21,723 bases of DNA, from the NCBI GenBank assembly GCA_004357365.1, contig SMVT01000039.1, positions 1 to 21,723 on the forward strand, given 5' to 3'. Shown here one piece after another: positions 5,016 to 13,943 of the stretch. Made by a program: the position numbers and the translations under genes. The notes beneath the pieces are model-generated. The model was not told the DNA's origin and made no database searches. It saw nothing but the letters and a program-made list of their open reading frames with translations. How positions within the stretch are numbered: the first letter of the stretch is position 1; each line of letters starts with the position of its first letter. The DNA comes from Nitrospina sp. Lineage in GTDB: Bacteria; Nitrospinota; Nitrospinia; Nitrospinales; Nitrospinaceae.

Positions 5016-8000
5016 ATGACAAAAACAACCACCGAACGAATTGAAGTCAACCCCACACCCAGGTTGAATTTCTCAAAAATCCCAGCGGTTATTGAGATTC
5101 CCAACCTGATCGAGATCCAGGTCAAGTCGTTTGAGAATTTTCTGCAAAGCGAGGTGACGCCCGAGGACCGCAAAATCCAGGGACTGGAAGAGGTGTTTCG
5201 GGATGTCTTCCCGATTTCCGATCTGAACATCAATGCCCGGCTGGAATATGTGGGCTATGAGGTTGGGGTCTGGGAATGCGGTTGCGGCGAATACAAGGAA
5301 ATGGGCGGCCCCGGTGTGGTCTGCGAATCTTGCGGACAAGAGGTCAAATACAAGGAAAAATTCAAGCAGAGCGAGTGCCGGCAGAAAGGCCTGACGTACT
5401 CCGATTCCATCAAGATCATGGTGCGTATGGTGCTGTTCGACCGCGAACGCATCGGTGTGAGCGCCCGTGTGCTCAAAGAGCTTCCGGGCAAATACATCGT
5501 CGAAGAAGTGAAGCACCCGCAGAGCGGGAAAACCCTCATTCCGTCCCGCACGCTGATCAACTCCAAAATCGTAGCGCTCCTGGAAAAAGAAAAAGTTCCC
5601 GAAATCGTGATCAATTCCGTTCGGGAAGTGAAAGAGCAGAAGATTTTTCTCGGCGAAATGCCGACCATGAGCCATACCGGGACCTTCATGATCAACGGCG
5701 TGGAGCGGGTGATCGTCAGCCAGATGCACCGTTCCCCCGGTGCGTTTTTCTCCCACGACAAAGGCAAGTCCCACGTCAGCGGCAAAATCCTGTACTCCGC
5801 CCGCGTTATTCCCGACCGCGGTTCGTGGCTCGATTTTGAATTTGACATCAAAGATATCCTGCACGTCAAGATCGACCGCCGGCGCAAGATGCCCGCCACG
5901 ATTCTGCTCAACGCCTTCGGTATGAGCCAGGAGGACATCCTTTCCTCGTTTTACCAGGTGGAAAAAATCTCCTGCACCCGCGAGGGTAAATATTCCATGG
6001 GCGCTAAAAGCCTGATGGTCGGCATCAAGGTGTTGGAAGATGTGGTGGATTCCAAAACCGACGAGGTGGTGGTCAAGTCCGGCAAAAAAGTCACAGCGCC
6101 CAACATCAAAAAACTGGGGCGGATGGCCCGGTCGCCCAAGACCGAAATCGATCCGGAAACCCTGCTGGGGTGCATCCTCGCCAACGACCTGATCGACCAG
6201 GAAACCGGCGAGGTGACGGCCGGATCCAATACCGGGATTACCGAAGAAATTCTCGGGAAAATTTCCGAGAATAAAATCTCCGAGTTCGGGATTCTGCATA
6301 TCGATGAAGAAAGCCCGGACACGACGATTCGGGACACCCTGATCCTCGGCAAGATCAAAACCCAGGAAGACGCCATTCGCGAAATCTACAAGCGCCTGCG
6401 TCCGGGGGACCCGCCCACCGTCGAAATCGCCAAAACGCTGTTCGCCAACCTGTTCTTCAATCCGAAGCGATACAACCTTTCGGTGGTGGGGCGTATCAAG
6501 ATGAACCAGAAGTTCGGTCTCAATATCTCCGAAGACAACCGGCTGTTGACCCTCGACGACGTGATTTCCGTCGTCCGCTACATCGTTGACCTCAGAAACG
6601 GCATCGGCACTATCGATGACATCGATCATCTCGGCAACCGCCGGGTGCGCGCGGTCGGCGAGTCACTGGAGAACCAGTTCCGGGTCGGCTTGGTGCGGAT
6701 GGAGCGGGCGATCATCGAGCGCATGTCCATTCAGGACCTGGAAGTGTCCATGCCGCACGATCTGATCAATTCCAAACCCGTTACCGCGGCCATCAAAGAG
6801 TTTTACGGCAGTAGTCAGCTCTCGCAGTTCATGGACCAGACCAATCCGTTGTCGGAGGTCACCCACAAACGGCGATTGAGCGCTCTGGGGCCGGGAGGAT
6901 TGACGCGCGAGCGTGCCGGGTTCGAGGTGCGGGATGTGCATCCCACTCACTACGGACGGATTTGTCCCATCGAGACGCCGGAGGGACCCAACATCGGACT
7001 CATCGCATCGCTCAGTACGTATGCCCGGGTCAACAAATACGGTTTTGTTGAAACGCCTTACCGCAAGGTGATCGACGGCCAGGTCACCGATATCGTGGAA
7101 TATCACAACGCCATGGTGGAAGATGAATACATCATCGCCCAGGCGAACGCGGAACTCGACCACAAGAACCGGTTCGTCAAGGAAATCGTGGATGCGCGGC
7201 AGGCCGGCGATTTCATTCTTTCGCCCCGCGACAAGGTCAACTACATGGACGTTTCACCCAAACAGTTGATCAGTGTGGCCGCTTCGTTGATTCCGTTTCT
7301 GGAAAACGATGACGCCAACCGGGCGTTGATGGGTTCCAATATGCAACGTCAGGCCGTGCCCCTGTTGCGGGCCGAAGCGCCGTTGGTCGGCACCGGTATG
7401 GAAGGCATCGTCGCGCGTGATTCCGGGGCGGTGATCATTGCGGAAAGCGATGGCGAAGTCATCAGTGCCGACGCGTCCCGTATTGTGGTCCGCTCTTCTG
7501 ATAAAAAACGCAGCAATGTGCGGGTGATGAATTCCAAAGTGGATATCTATACCCTGGCCAAGTACCAACGTTCCAACCAGAACACGTGTATCAACCAGCG
7601 ACCGTTGGTAGCGACGGGCGACAAAATTAAAAGGGGTCAGGCGATCGCCGATGGCCCCTCGACCGAAAACGGGGAGTTGGCTCTCGGGCGGAATATCATG
7701 GTCGCGTTCATGCCTTGGGATGGTTACAACTTCGAAGACGCCATTGTGATCAGTGAAAAGGTCGTTAAGGAAGATATTTTCACGTCCGTCCATATTGAGG
7801 AATTTGAGGTGGAGGCGCGTGATACCAAACAAGGTAAAGAGGAAATCACCCGCGACATTTCAAATGTTGGGGAGGAGGCCCTCAAGAATCTCGATGACAG
7901 CGGGATCATTCGCATCGGTGCCAGTGTCAAGCCCAACGATATTCTGGCGGGCAAGATTACGCCGAAAGGGGAAACCCAGCTGAGTCCCGAAGAAAAACTT

Positions 8001-9218
8001 TTGAAAGCCATCTTCGGTGAAAAAGCGGGAGACGTTCGGGATACGTCCCTAAGGGTGCCGCCGGGTATTCAGGGAATCGTCATCGATGTCAAAGTGTTTT
8101 CCAGGAAGGGAATCGATAAGGATTCCCGGACCATTGCCATCGAGGAGGAAGAAATAGCCAGAATCGAAAAAGATTTCGGCGATGAAATTCGGATCGTGAA
8201 AAGCGAAACTGAAAAAAGCCTGCGGGATATGCTGAAAGGCAAGGCCGTCAGCAAAACCACCACCATCGGACGCAAAGAATTCAAGAAAGGTCTAACACTG
8301 GATATGGAGACCATCGGAAAATTGGCGTCCCGGGACCTGATAAAATTCCCGGTCAAGGATGTGGATACCGCGACGATGCAGGAAATCGAGGACGGCAGTA
8401 AGGATCAAATCCACATCCTCAAAACCATGATGAATGAAAAAATCGCCAAGTTGAAAAAAGGTGATGACTTGGCCCCCGGCGTCATCAAGCTGGTCAAGGT
8501 GTTTGTCGCCATGAAGCGCAAACTTCAAGTCGGCGACAAAATGGCCGGACGCCACGGCAATAAAGGGGTGGTGTCCAAGATCGTGCCCGAGGAGGATATG
8601 CCCTACCTCGAGGACGGCATTCCCTGTGAGCTCATCCTTAACCCGTTGGGCGTGCCTTCCCGAATGAACGTCGGTCAGATTTATGAAACCAACCTGGGTA
8701 TGGCCGCCAAGGCGACCAATCAAAAAATGGCGACACCGGTGTTCGATGGCGCCAGTGAAGAAGATGTCCGGCGACTGCTGGCCGAGGGCGGATGTTCCAT
8801 TACCGGAGAAGTGACTCTTTTCGATGGTCGGACCGGTCACCCGTTCCACCAGAAAATAATGGTGGGATACATCTATATGCTGAAACTGCACCACTTGGTC
8901 GATGACAAAATTCATGCGCGTTCGACCGGGCCTTATTCCCTGGTTACACAACAGCCGTTGGGTGGTAAAGCCCAGTTCGGCGGTCAGCGGTTGGGAGAAA
9001 TGGAAGTGTGGGCGCTCGAAGCCTATGGCGCCGCCTACACCCTGCAGGAAATGTTGACGGTCAAATCCGACGACGTCGAAGGCCGGAAGCGCATGTACGA
9101 AGCGATTGTCAAGGGCGATACCCATCTGTCGCCCAACCTGCCGGAATCGTTCAACGTTCTGGTCAAGGAGCTGCAGAGCCTGGCCATCGACGTGGAATTG
9201 ATAGAAACCGGCAAATAG
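5016..9218 (+). CDS. rpoB: RNA polymerase beta subunit with two N-terminal insertions
   Basis: This 1400-residue protein is the beta subunit of RNA polymerase, slightly longer than the E. coli protein (1342). The fork and rifampicin region is intact: D607, H617 and S622 match E. coli D516, H526 and S531, predicting a rifampicin-sensitive sequence. Later hallmarks are AFMPWDGYNFEDAI, GRHGNKGVVSK and the C-terminal GGKAQFGGQRLGEMEVWALE. Two segments are not in ordinary beta subunits: a zinc-ribbon-like insertion at residues about 85-112 and a roughly 52-residue insertion at about 145-200. The large insertions that E. coli has in its C-terminal half are shorter or absent. The start ATG has only a distant AGGGAA (11 bases). 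It is followed by rpoC after 74 bases, with a small hairpin (9226-9239) between them. Confidence 0.98.
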   Translation: MTKTTTERIEVNPTPRLNFSKIPAVIEIPNLIEIQVKSFENFLQSEVTPEDRKIQGLEEVFRDVFPISDLNINARLEYVGYEVGVWECGCGEYKEMGGPGVVCESCGQEVKYKEKFKQSECRQKGLTYSDSIKIMVRMVLFDRERIGVSARVLKELPGKYIVEEVKHPQSGKTLIPSRTLINSKIVALLEKEKVPEIVINSVREVKEQKIFLGEMPTMSHTGTFMINGVERVIVSQMHRSPGAFFSHDKGKSHVSGKILYSARVIPDRGSWLDFEFDIKDILHVKIDRRRKMPATILLNAFGMSQEDILSSFYQVEKISCTREGKYSMGAKSLMVGIKVLEDVVDSKTDEVVVKSGKKVTAPNIKKLGRMARSPKTEIDPETLLGCILANDLIDQETGEVTAGSNTGITEEILGKISENKISEFGILHIDEESPDTTIRDTLILGKIKTQEDAIREIYKRLRPGDPPTVEIAKTLFANLFFNPKRYNLSVVGRIKMNQKFGLNISEDNRLLTLDDVISVVRYIVDLRNGIGTIDDIDHLGNRRVRAVGESLENQFRVGLVRMERAIIERMSIQDLEVSMPHDLINSKPVTAAIKEFYGSSQLSQFMDQTNPLSEVTHKRRLSALGPGGLTRERAGFEVRDVHPTHYGRICPIETPEGPNIGLIASLSTYARVNKYGFVETPYRKVIDGQVTDIVEYHNAMVEDEYIIAQANAELDHKNRFVKEIVDARQAGDFILSPRDKVNYMDVSPKQLISVAASLIPFLENDDANRALMGSNMQRQAVPLLRAEAPLVGTGMEGIVARDSGAVIIAESDGEVISADASRIVVRSSDKKRSNVRVMNSKVDIYTLAKYQRSNQNTCINQRPLVATGDKIKRGQAIADGPSTENGELALGRNIMVAFMPWDGYNFEDAIVISEKVVKEDIFTSVHIEEFEVEARDTKQGKEEITRDISNVGEEALKNLDDSGIIRIGASVKPNDILAGKITPKGETQLSPEEKLLKAIFGEKAGDVRDTSLRVPPGIQGIVIDVKVFSRKGIDKDSRTIAIEEEEIARIEKDFGDEIRIVKSETEKSLRDMLKGKAVSKTTTIGRKEFKKGLTLDMETIGKLASRDLIKFPVKDVDTATMQEIEDGSKDQIHILKTMMNEKIAKLKKGDDLAPGVIKLVKVFVAMKRKLQVGDKMAGRHGNKGVVSKIVPEEDMPYLEDGIPCELILNPLGVPSRMNVGQIYETNLGMAAKATNQKMATPVFDGASEEDVRRLLAEGGCSITGEVTLFDGRTGHPFHQKIMVGYIYMLKLHHLVDDKIHARSTGPYSLVTQQPLGGKAQFGGQRLGEMEVWALEAYGAAYTLQEMLTVKSDDVEGRKRMYEAIVKGDTHLSPNLPESFNVLVKELQSLAIDVELIETGK
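5271..5345 (+). other. zinc-ribbon insertion in RpoB, similar to the RpoC zinc ribbon
   Basis: Residues 86-110 of RpoB run WECGCGEYKEM, then GVVCESCGQEV after three residues. Cysteines 88, 90, 103 and 106 have CxC-x12-CxxC spacing. RpoC residues 67-91 (9491-9565) read WECNCGKYKRM and GVICEKCGVEV with the same spacing. A hand alignment without gaps gives 16 of 25 identical residues and 48 of 75 identical bases; the first 11 codons share 27 of 33 bases. The surrounding beta sequence (LEYVGYEVG before, SECRQKGLTYSD after) aligns with ordinary beta subunits, so this is an insertion. Zinc binding is inferred from the four cysteines. Confidence 0.85.
5448..5624 (+). other. second RpoB insertion, alpha/beta module resembling a later RpoB segment
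   Basis: Between FDRE and VKEQKIFLGE ordinary beta subunits have about nine residues; this one has about 61. Within it, the segment from G158 (GKYIVEEVKHPQSG, then KTLIPSRTLINSKI) aligns without gaps to the segment from G385 of the same protein (GCILANDLIDQETG, then EVTAGSNTGITEEI). Both have Gly at positions 1 and 14 and Ile at 24, 28 and 42; 9 of 42 residues are identical. A related stretch starts at G336. The insertion thus looks like an extra copy of the external-domain module of beta. Confidence 0.6.
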
Positions 9219-9292
9219 GCTTATTCGCCTTGAAAGGCGGCTCAAATTATCGGGTCTGATTTTTATAAACTTTATTTTAGGAGACCACGCTT

Positions 9293-12200
9293 GTGGATAA
9301 CCTGAGTTTTTTTGATAAACCCAAAAATCCGATCATTTTCGATGCGATCCGCATCCGCCTGGCATCCCCGGAAAAAATCCGGTCCTGGTCCTATGGCGAA
9401 GTGAAGAAGCCCGAAACTATCAATTACCGGACCTTCAAGCCGGAACGGGACGGACTGTTCTGCGCCAAGATTTTTGGCCCGGTCAAGGATTGGGAATGCA
9501 ATTGCGGCAAATACAAGCGCATGAAGTACAAAGGCGTCATTTGTGAGAAATGCGGAGTGGAAGTCATTCTGTCCAAAGTGCGCCGGGAACGGCTCGGCCA
9601 TATCGAACTGGCCAGCCCCGTGGCCCATATCTGGTTTTTCAAGGGACTGCCCAGCCGCATCGGCTATATCCTCGACCTCAGCCTCAAAGAACTGGAACGC
9701 ATCATCTATTTTGAAAACTATGTGGTGATCGATCCCGGCGAATCCGACTTTAAGCAAGGGCAGCTGCTGACCGAAGCGGAGTACCGCGAAGCGGAAATCG
9801 AATTCCCCCACGGGTTGAAAACCATGGTGGGTTCCGAAGCGGTGATGGAGTTGTTGAAGAATCTCGATCTCGACGCCCTGGCCGCCAAGCTCAAGGAGGA
9901 TCTGATCAACACCTCCTCCGTGTTGAACAAGCGCAAGTTTTCGAAACGGCTGAAGATCGTCGAGGCTTTCCGCAAATCCGGCAACAAGCCGGAATGGATG
10001 ATCCTGCAGGTTATTCCGGTGATCCCTCCGGAGTTGCGTCCGCTGGTGCCGCTGGACGGCGGCCGGTTCGCCACCTCCGACCTGAACGATTTGTACCGCC
10101 GGGTCATCAACCGCAACAACCGTTTGAAACGCCTGCAGGAGCTGAAAGCGCCGCAGATCATCATCCGCAACGAAAAACGAATGTTGCAGGAAGCGGTCTC
10201 GGCCCTGTACGACAACGGCCGGCGCGGCCGCACCCTGCGCGGCACCAACAAACGTCCTCTGAAATCCTTAAGCGACATGCTCAAGGGCAAACAGGGCCGG
10301 TTCCGCCAGAACCTTTTGGGCAAACGTGTGGATTATTCCGGCCGGTCCGTCATCGTCGTCGGCCCGGAATTGAAACTGCATCAGTGCGGACTGCCCAAGA
10401 AAATGGCGCTGGAGCTGTTCAAACCGTTCATCTTTAACCGGCTGGAACAGAAAGGCTATGCCACCACCATCAAGACCGCTAAAAAAATGGTGGAGCAGGA
10501 ACGGTCCGAAGTCTGGGAAGTGCTGGAAGAAGTCGTCCAGAAACATCCCGTGCTGTTGAACCGCGCACCCACCCTGCACCGGCTGGGTATCCAGGCGTTC
10601 GAGCCGATTCTGATCGAAGGCAAAGCCATTCGCATTCATCCGCTGGTGTGCACCGCGTTCAACGCGGACTTCGACGGCGACCAGATGGCGGTGCATGTGC
10701 CCCTGTCCATGGAAGCGCGGGTGGAAGCCAAACTGCTGATGATGGCACCCAATAACGTGCTGTCGCCCGCCAACGGCCGGCCCATCGCCGTGCCCAGTCA
10801 GGATATCGTCCTGGGCGCTTATTACATGACTAAAATCCGCGGCGGCGCACGAGGCGAGGGCAAGGTGTTTTCCGGGCTCAAAGAAGTCCGCATGGCCTAC
10901 GACCATGATGAGTTGAACCTGCAGGCCCGCATCATGGTGCAGATGGAGGGTGAACTGGAAGTGACCACCACCGGCCGCGTCCTGCTGTATGACGTTCTGC
11001 CCAAGACATTGCCGTTCTCCCTGGTGAACCAGGAGATGAACAAAAAGTCCCTGTCCGATCTGATCGGCACGTCGTTCAAAGTGGTGGGACGGGAAAAAAC
11101 CGTGGCGTTGCTCGACGCGATCAAGGAGCTGGGATTCAAATACGCCACCGAGGCGGGTCTCTCTATTTCCATCGACCTCATGCGGATCCCGAAAGAAAAA
11201 GATCCGCTCGTCAAAAAAGCCGGCGAAGAGGTGTTGAAAGTGTACAAACAGTACCGCGACGGGTTGATCACCAACGGCGAACGCTACAACAAGGTGATCG
11301 ACATCTGGGCGCACGTCACCGAAAAGGTTTCCGAAGAAATGTTCAGGGGTCTGGAGGATGAGGACGAGCGTATCGTCAAAGGTGAAACCCCCAAGGACTT
11401 CAACTCCATCTTTATCATGGCCGATTCCGGCGCCCGCGGCAGTTCCCAGCAGTTGCGGCAGTTGGCGGGCATGCGCGGATTGATGGCCAAGCCCTCCGGC
11501 GAAATCATCGAAACCCCCATCACCGCCAATTTCCGTGAAGGGTTGTCGGTGATCCAGTACTTCATCTCCACTCACGGGGCGCGCAAAGGTCTGGCGGATA
11601 CCGCACTCAAAACCGCGAACTCCGGTTACCTGACGCGGCGGCTGGTGGATGTAGCGCAGGACATCATCATCCTCGAAGAAGATTGCGGCACCCTGCGGGG
11701 GATCGATATCTATTCCCTGGTGGAAGCGGGTGAAATCATCCAGCCGTTGTCCGAGCGCATTCTGGGGCGGGTCGCGCTGGACGACATCACCGATCCGTTC
11801 ACCCACGAAGTACTGATCAAAGCCAACGAAATGATTGATGAGAGAGCGGTCGAAATCATCGAAAACGCGGGTATCGAAAAAGTCCGCATCCGCTCAAACC
11901 TGACCTGCGAATCGCATCAGGGATTGTGCGTCAAGTGTTACGGAAGGAATCTCGCTACCCTGGACTGGGCGGAAATCGGTGAACCGGTCGGGGTCATCGC
12001 CGCGCAATCCATCGGCGAGCCCGGAACCCAGCTCACCATGCGGACTTTCCACATCGGCGGCACCGCCAGCCGGGTGATCGAAAAGACTACGCTCAGCACC
12101 AAAAAAGGCGGCATCGTCAAGTATGCCGGTCTGCGGACCATTAAAAGCCAGCGCGGCGAAATCATCGTGATGAACCGCAACGGACACCTGGTGATACAGG

Positions 12201-13393
12201 ATGAAAACGGCCGCGAAAAAGAAAAATACTCCATCGTGTACGCCGCCAAACTGAAGGTGGCCGACGGGCAGGAGATTCAGCCGAGCCAGACGCTGGTGGA
12301 ATGGGATCCCTACACCAACTCCATTCTGACCGAAGTGGCCGGGACCATCGCGTTCGGCGACATCGTTGAAGGCCTGACCATGAAAGAGGACTTCGACGAA
12401 ATCACCGGATTGTCCTCCAAGATCATCATCAGTCACCGCGACGAAAAAAAGCAACCGCGCATTTCGATCAAGGATGACAAAGGCGAAACCCTGCGCCGCT
12501 ATATCCTGCCGGCAGGCGCCCACATCAACGTCAACCCGGGCGACGTGGTGAATGCGGGCGACGTCATCGTCAAGATCCCGCGCGAAACCGCCAAAACCAA
12601 GGATATCACCGGCGGTCTGCCACGGGTCGCGGAATTGTTCGAAGCCCGGAAGCCCCACGAACAGGCCACCATCACCGAAATCGACGGTAAGGTCAAGTTC
12701 GGCGGATTCGTCAAGGGCATGCGGAAAGTTGTGGTCGTCAACGACAGCGGCGAAGAACGGGAGTATCTCATCCCGCGCGGCAAGCACATCAATGTCCATG
12801 AAGACGACGACGTGCTGGCGGGCGAACCGTTGATGGACGGCGCCTCCAACCCGCACGATATCCTCCGCATTCTGGGCGAAAACGAACTCCAGAAATACCT
12901 GGTGAATGAAGTTCAGGAAGTGTACCGACTGCAGGGCGTATCCATCAACGACAAGCACATTGAAATCATTGTGCGCCAGATGCTCCGGCATCTGCAGGTG
13001 GAAGACCCGGGCGATACCGACCTTCTGGTGGGCGAACAGGTTACCAAAAAGGTCTTTAATATCAAAAATCAGGAAGCCATCAAGCAAAATGGCAAACCGG
13101 CCCAGGGCATGCCCGTTCTGCTGGGGATCACCAAGTCCTCACTCAGTACGGAAAGCTTCATTTCCGCCGCGTCGTTTCAGGAAACCACCCGGGTATTGAC
13201 CGAGGTGGCCGTCAGCGGCAAGGAAGATCACTTGGCCGGATTGAAGGAAAATGTGATTATGGGACGATTGATTCCAGCAGGGACCGGTTGCCAGGCCTAC
13301 AGCGGCATCCGAATCGAAGAACCGGAAATTGAAGAGGTGGAAGAGAAAAAAGAAGAAGCCGAAGCCGAAGCAGCGCCCGCGCCAGTGGCATAA
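9293..13393 (+). CDS. rpoC: RNA polymerase beta' subunit
   Basis: This 1366-residue protein carries the catalytic centre of RNA polymerase. The N-terminal zinc ribbon uses C69, C71, C84 and C87. The catalytic loop NADFDGDQMAVH starts at residue 457, with D459, D461 and D463 holding the active-site magnesium. The second zinc site is C798, C872, C879 and C882, each 16 positions earlier than in E. coli. The trigger-loop and bridge-helix region (MADSGARGSSQQLRQLAGMR) is intact. The C-terminus ends in a Glu/Lys then Ala/Pro-rich tail (about residues 1345-1366), probably flexible. The start is GTG, with TAGGAG nine bases ahead. No large lineage-specific insertion is obvious. Confidence 0.98.
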   Translation: MDNLSFFDKPKNPIIFDAIRIRLASPEKIRSWSYGEVKKPETINYRTFKPERDGLFCAKIFGPVKDWECNCGKYKRMKYKGVICEKCGVEVILSKVRRERLGHIELASPVAHIWFFKGLPSRIGYILDLSLKELERIIYFENYVVIDPGESDFKQGQLLTEAEYREAEIEFPHGLKTMVGSEAVMELLKNLDLDALAAKLKEDLINTSSVLNKRKFSKRLKIVEAFRKSGNKPEWMILQVIPVIPPELRPLVPLDGGRFATSDLNDLYRRVINRNNRLKRLQELKAPQIIIRNEKRMLQEAVSALYDNGRRGRTLRGTNKRPLKSLSDMLKGKQGRFRQNLLGKRVDYSGRSVIVVGPELKLHQCGLPKKMALELFKPFIFNRLEQKGYATTIKTAKKMVEQERSEVWEVLEEVVQKHPVLLNRAPTLHRLGIQAFEPILIEGKAIRIHPLVCTAFNADFDGDQMAVHVPLSMEARVEAKLLMMAPNNVLSPANGRPIAVPSQDIVLGAYYMTKIRGGARGEGKVFSGLKEVRMAYDHDELNLQARIMVQMEGELEVTTTGRVLLYDVLPKTLPFSLVNQEMNKKSLSDLIGTSFKVVGREKTVALLDAIKELGFKYATEAGLSISIDLMRIPKEKDPLVKKAGEEVLKVYKQYRDGLITNGERYNKVIDIWAHVTEKVSEEMFRGLEDEDERIVKGETPKDFNSIFIMADSGARGSSQQLRQLAGMRGLMAKPSGEIIETPITANFREGLSVIQYFISTHGARKGLADTALKTANSGYLTRRLVDVAQDIIILEEDCGTLRGIDIYSLVEAGEIIQPLSERILGRVALDDITDPFTHEVLIKANEMIDERAVEIIENAGIEKVRIRSNLTCESHQGLCVKCYGRNLATLDWAEIGEPVGVIAAQSIGEPGTQLTMRTFHIGGTASRVIEKTTLSTKKGGIVKYAGLRTIKSQRGEIIVMNRNGHLVIQDENGREKEKYSIVYAAKLKVADGQEIQPSQTLVEWDPYTNSILTEVAGTIAFGDIVEGLTMKEDFDEITGLSSKIIISHRDEKKQPRISIKDDKGETLRRYILPAGAHINVNPGDVVNAGDVIVKIPRETAKTKDITGGLPRVAELFEARKPHEQATITEIDGKVKFGGFVKGMRKVVVVNDSGEEREYLIPRGKHINVHEDDDVLAGEPLMDGASNPHDILRILGENELQKYLVNEVQEVYRLQGVSINDKHIEIIVRQMLRHLQVEDPGDTDLLVGEQVTKKVFNIKNQEAIKQNGKPAQGMPVLLGITKSSLSTESFISAASFQETTRVLTEVAVSGKEDHLAGLKENVIMGRLIPAGTGCQAYSGIRIEEPEIEEVEEKKEEAEAEAAPAPVA

Positions 13394-13409
13394 AATCCAA
13401 AATTTACGC

Positions 13410-13437
13410 TTGACTCCGGCACGTAGAATGTTAAAAT
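13410..13437 (+). promoter_or_regulatory. sigma70-type promoter for the str/S10 gene run
   Basis: TTGACT (13410-13415, 5 of 6 to consensus) and TAAAAT (13432-13437, 5 of 6) are separated by 16 bases. They lie 17 bases after the rpoC stop. Transcription would start near 13444, leaving a leader of about 105 bases before rpsL. It is the best promoter match I found in the window and sits where the str operon promoter is expected. A weaker pair (CTGACA at 13455, TTAAAT at 13479) lies just downstream. Confidence 0.55.
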
Positions 13438-13488
13438 TCAAAACTTTCCGTCTGCTGACAATAGAATCTAAAAGCCAATTAAATCAAT

Positions 13489-13529
13489 GGGTTGGTACGG
13501 TAAGGATTCCCGTATTTGGTGGGAAACCC
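13489..13529 (+). promoter_or_regulatory. hairpin in the rpsL leader
   Basis: Bases 13489-13493 pair with 13525-13529, two G-T pairs follow, and 13496-13500 pair with 13510-13514 around a nine-base loop. An eight-base bulge lies on the 3' side. The stem ends about eight bases before the rpsL ribosome-binding site (GAGAGGTG, 13537-13544). Its place suggests translational control of the operon by a ribosomal protein. In E. coli the S7 site lies between rpsL and rpsG, where this genome has only 17 bases. Confidence 0.4.
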
Positions 13530-13548
13530 GAGCTGAGAGAGGTGTATT

Positions 13549-13926
13549 TTGCCGACTATAAATCAATTAGTCAAAACGGGCCGTAAAAGCCCGGTAACCA
13601 AAACGGCCAGTCCGGCTTTGAAGCGCTGTCCCCAGAAGCGGGGGGTGTGCGTCCGGGTGTATACCTCCACCCCCAAAAAACCGAATTCTGCCCTGCGCAA
13701 GGTGGCCCGGGTGCGGCTGACCAATGGCATGGAAGTGACGACCTATATCCCCGGCGTCGGCCACAACCTGCAGGAACACTCCATTGTTCTGATTCGCGGC
13801 GGCCGGGTCAAGGACCTTCCCGGCGTCCGGTACCACGTGGTGCGGGGCTGTCTGGATACCCTGGGAGTCGACAACCGAAGGCAGTCCCGGTCCAAATACG
13901 GGGCTAAAAAACCCAAAAAGAAATGA
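13549..13926 (+). CDS. rpsL: 30S ribosomal protein S12
   Basis: The 125-residue protein of the decoding centre begins MPTINQLVKTGRK. The TPKKPNSALRK loop (K43) and GGRVKDLPG loop (K88, D89, P91) carry the residues altered in streptomycin-resistant or dependent mutants; all are wild type here. D89 is the known methylthiolation target in other bacteria. The start is TTG at 13549 followed by CCG, with GAGAGGTG four bases ahead; the N-terminal text is canonical for S12, so this is the real start. It is the first gene of the str run. Confidence 0.96.
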   Translation: MPTINQLVKTGRKSPVTKTASPALKRCPQKRGVCVRVYTSTPKKPNSALRKVARVRLTNGMEVTTYIPGVGHNLQEHSIVLIRGGRVKDLPGVRYHVVRGCLDTLGVDNRRQSRSKYGAKKPKKK

Positions 13927-13943
13927 TCAGGAAATTCTAATTT

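Noticed and set aside
5073..6629. Long minus-strand frame opposite rpoB (518 codons); a similar one opposite rpoC at 10268-11806
   Set aside because: These are codon-bias shadows of conserved genes; the translations are His/Phe/Asp-rich and match no family.
13424..13429. TAGAAT as the -10 for TTGACT at 13410
   Set aside because: The spacing would be eight bases; TAAAAT at 13432 with 16 bases fits.
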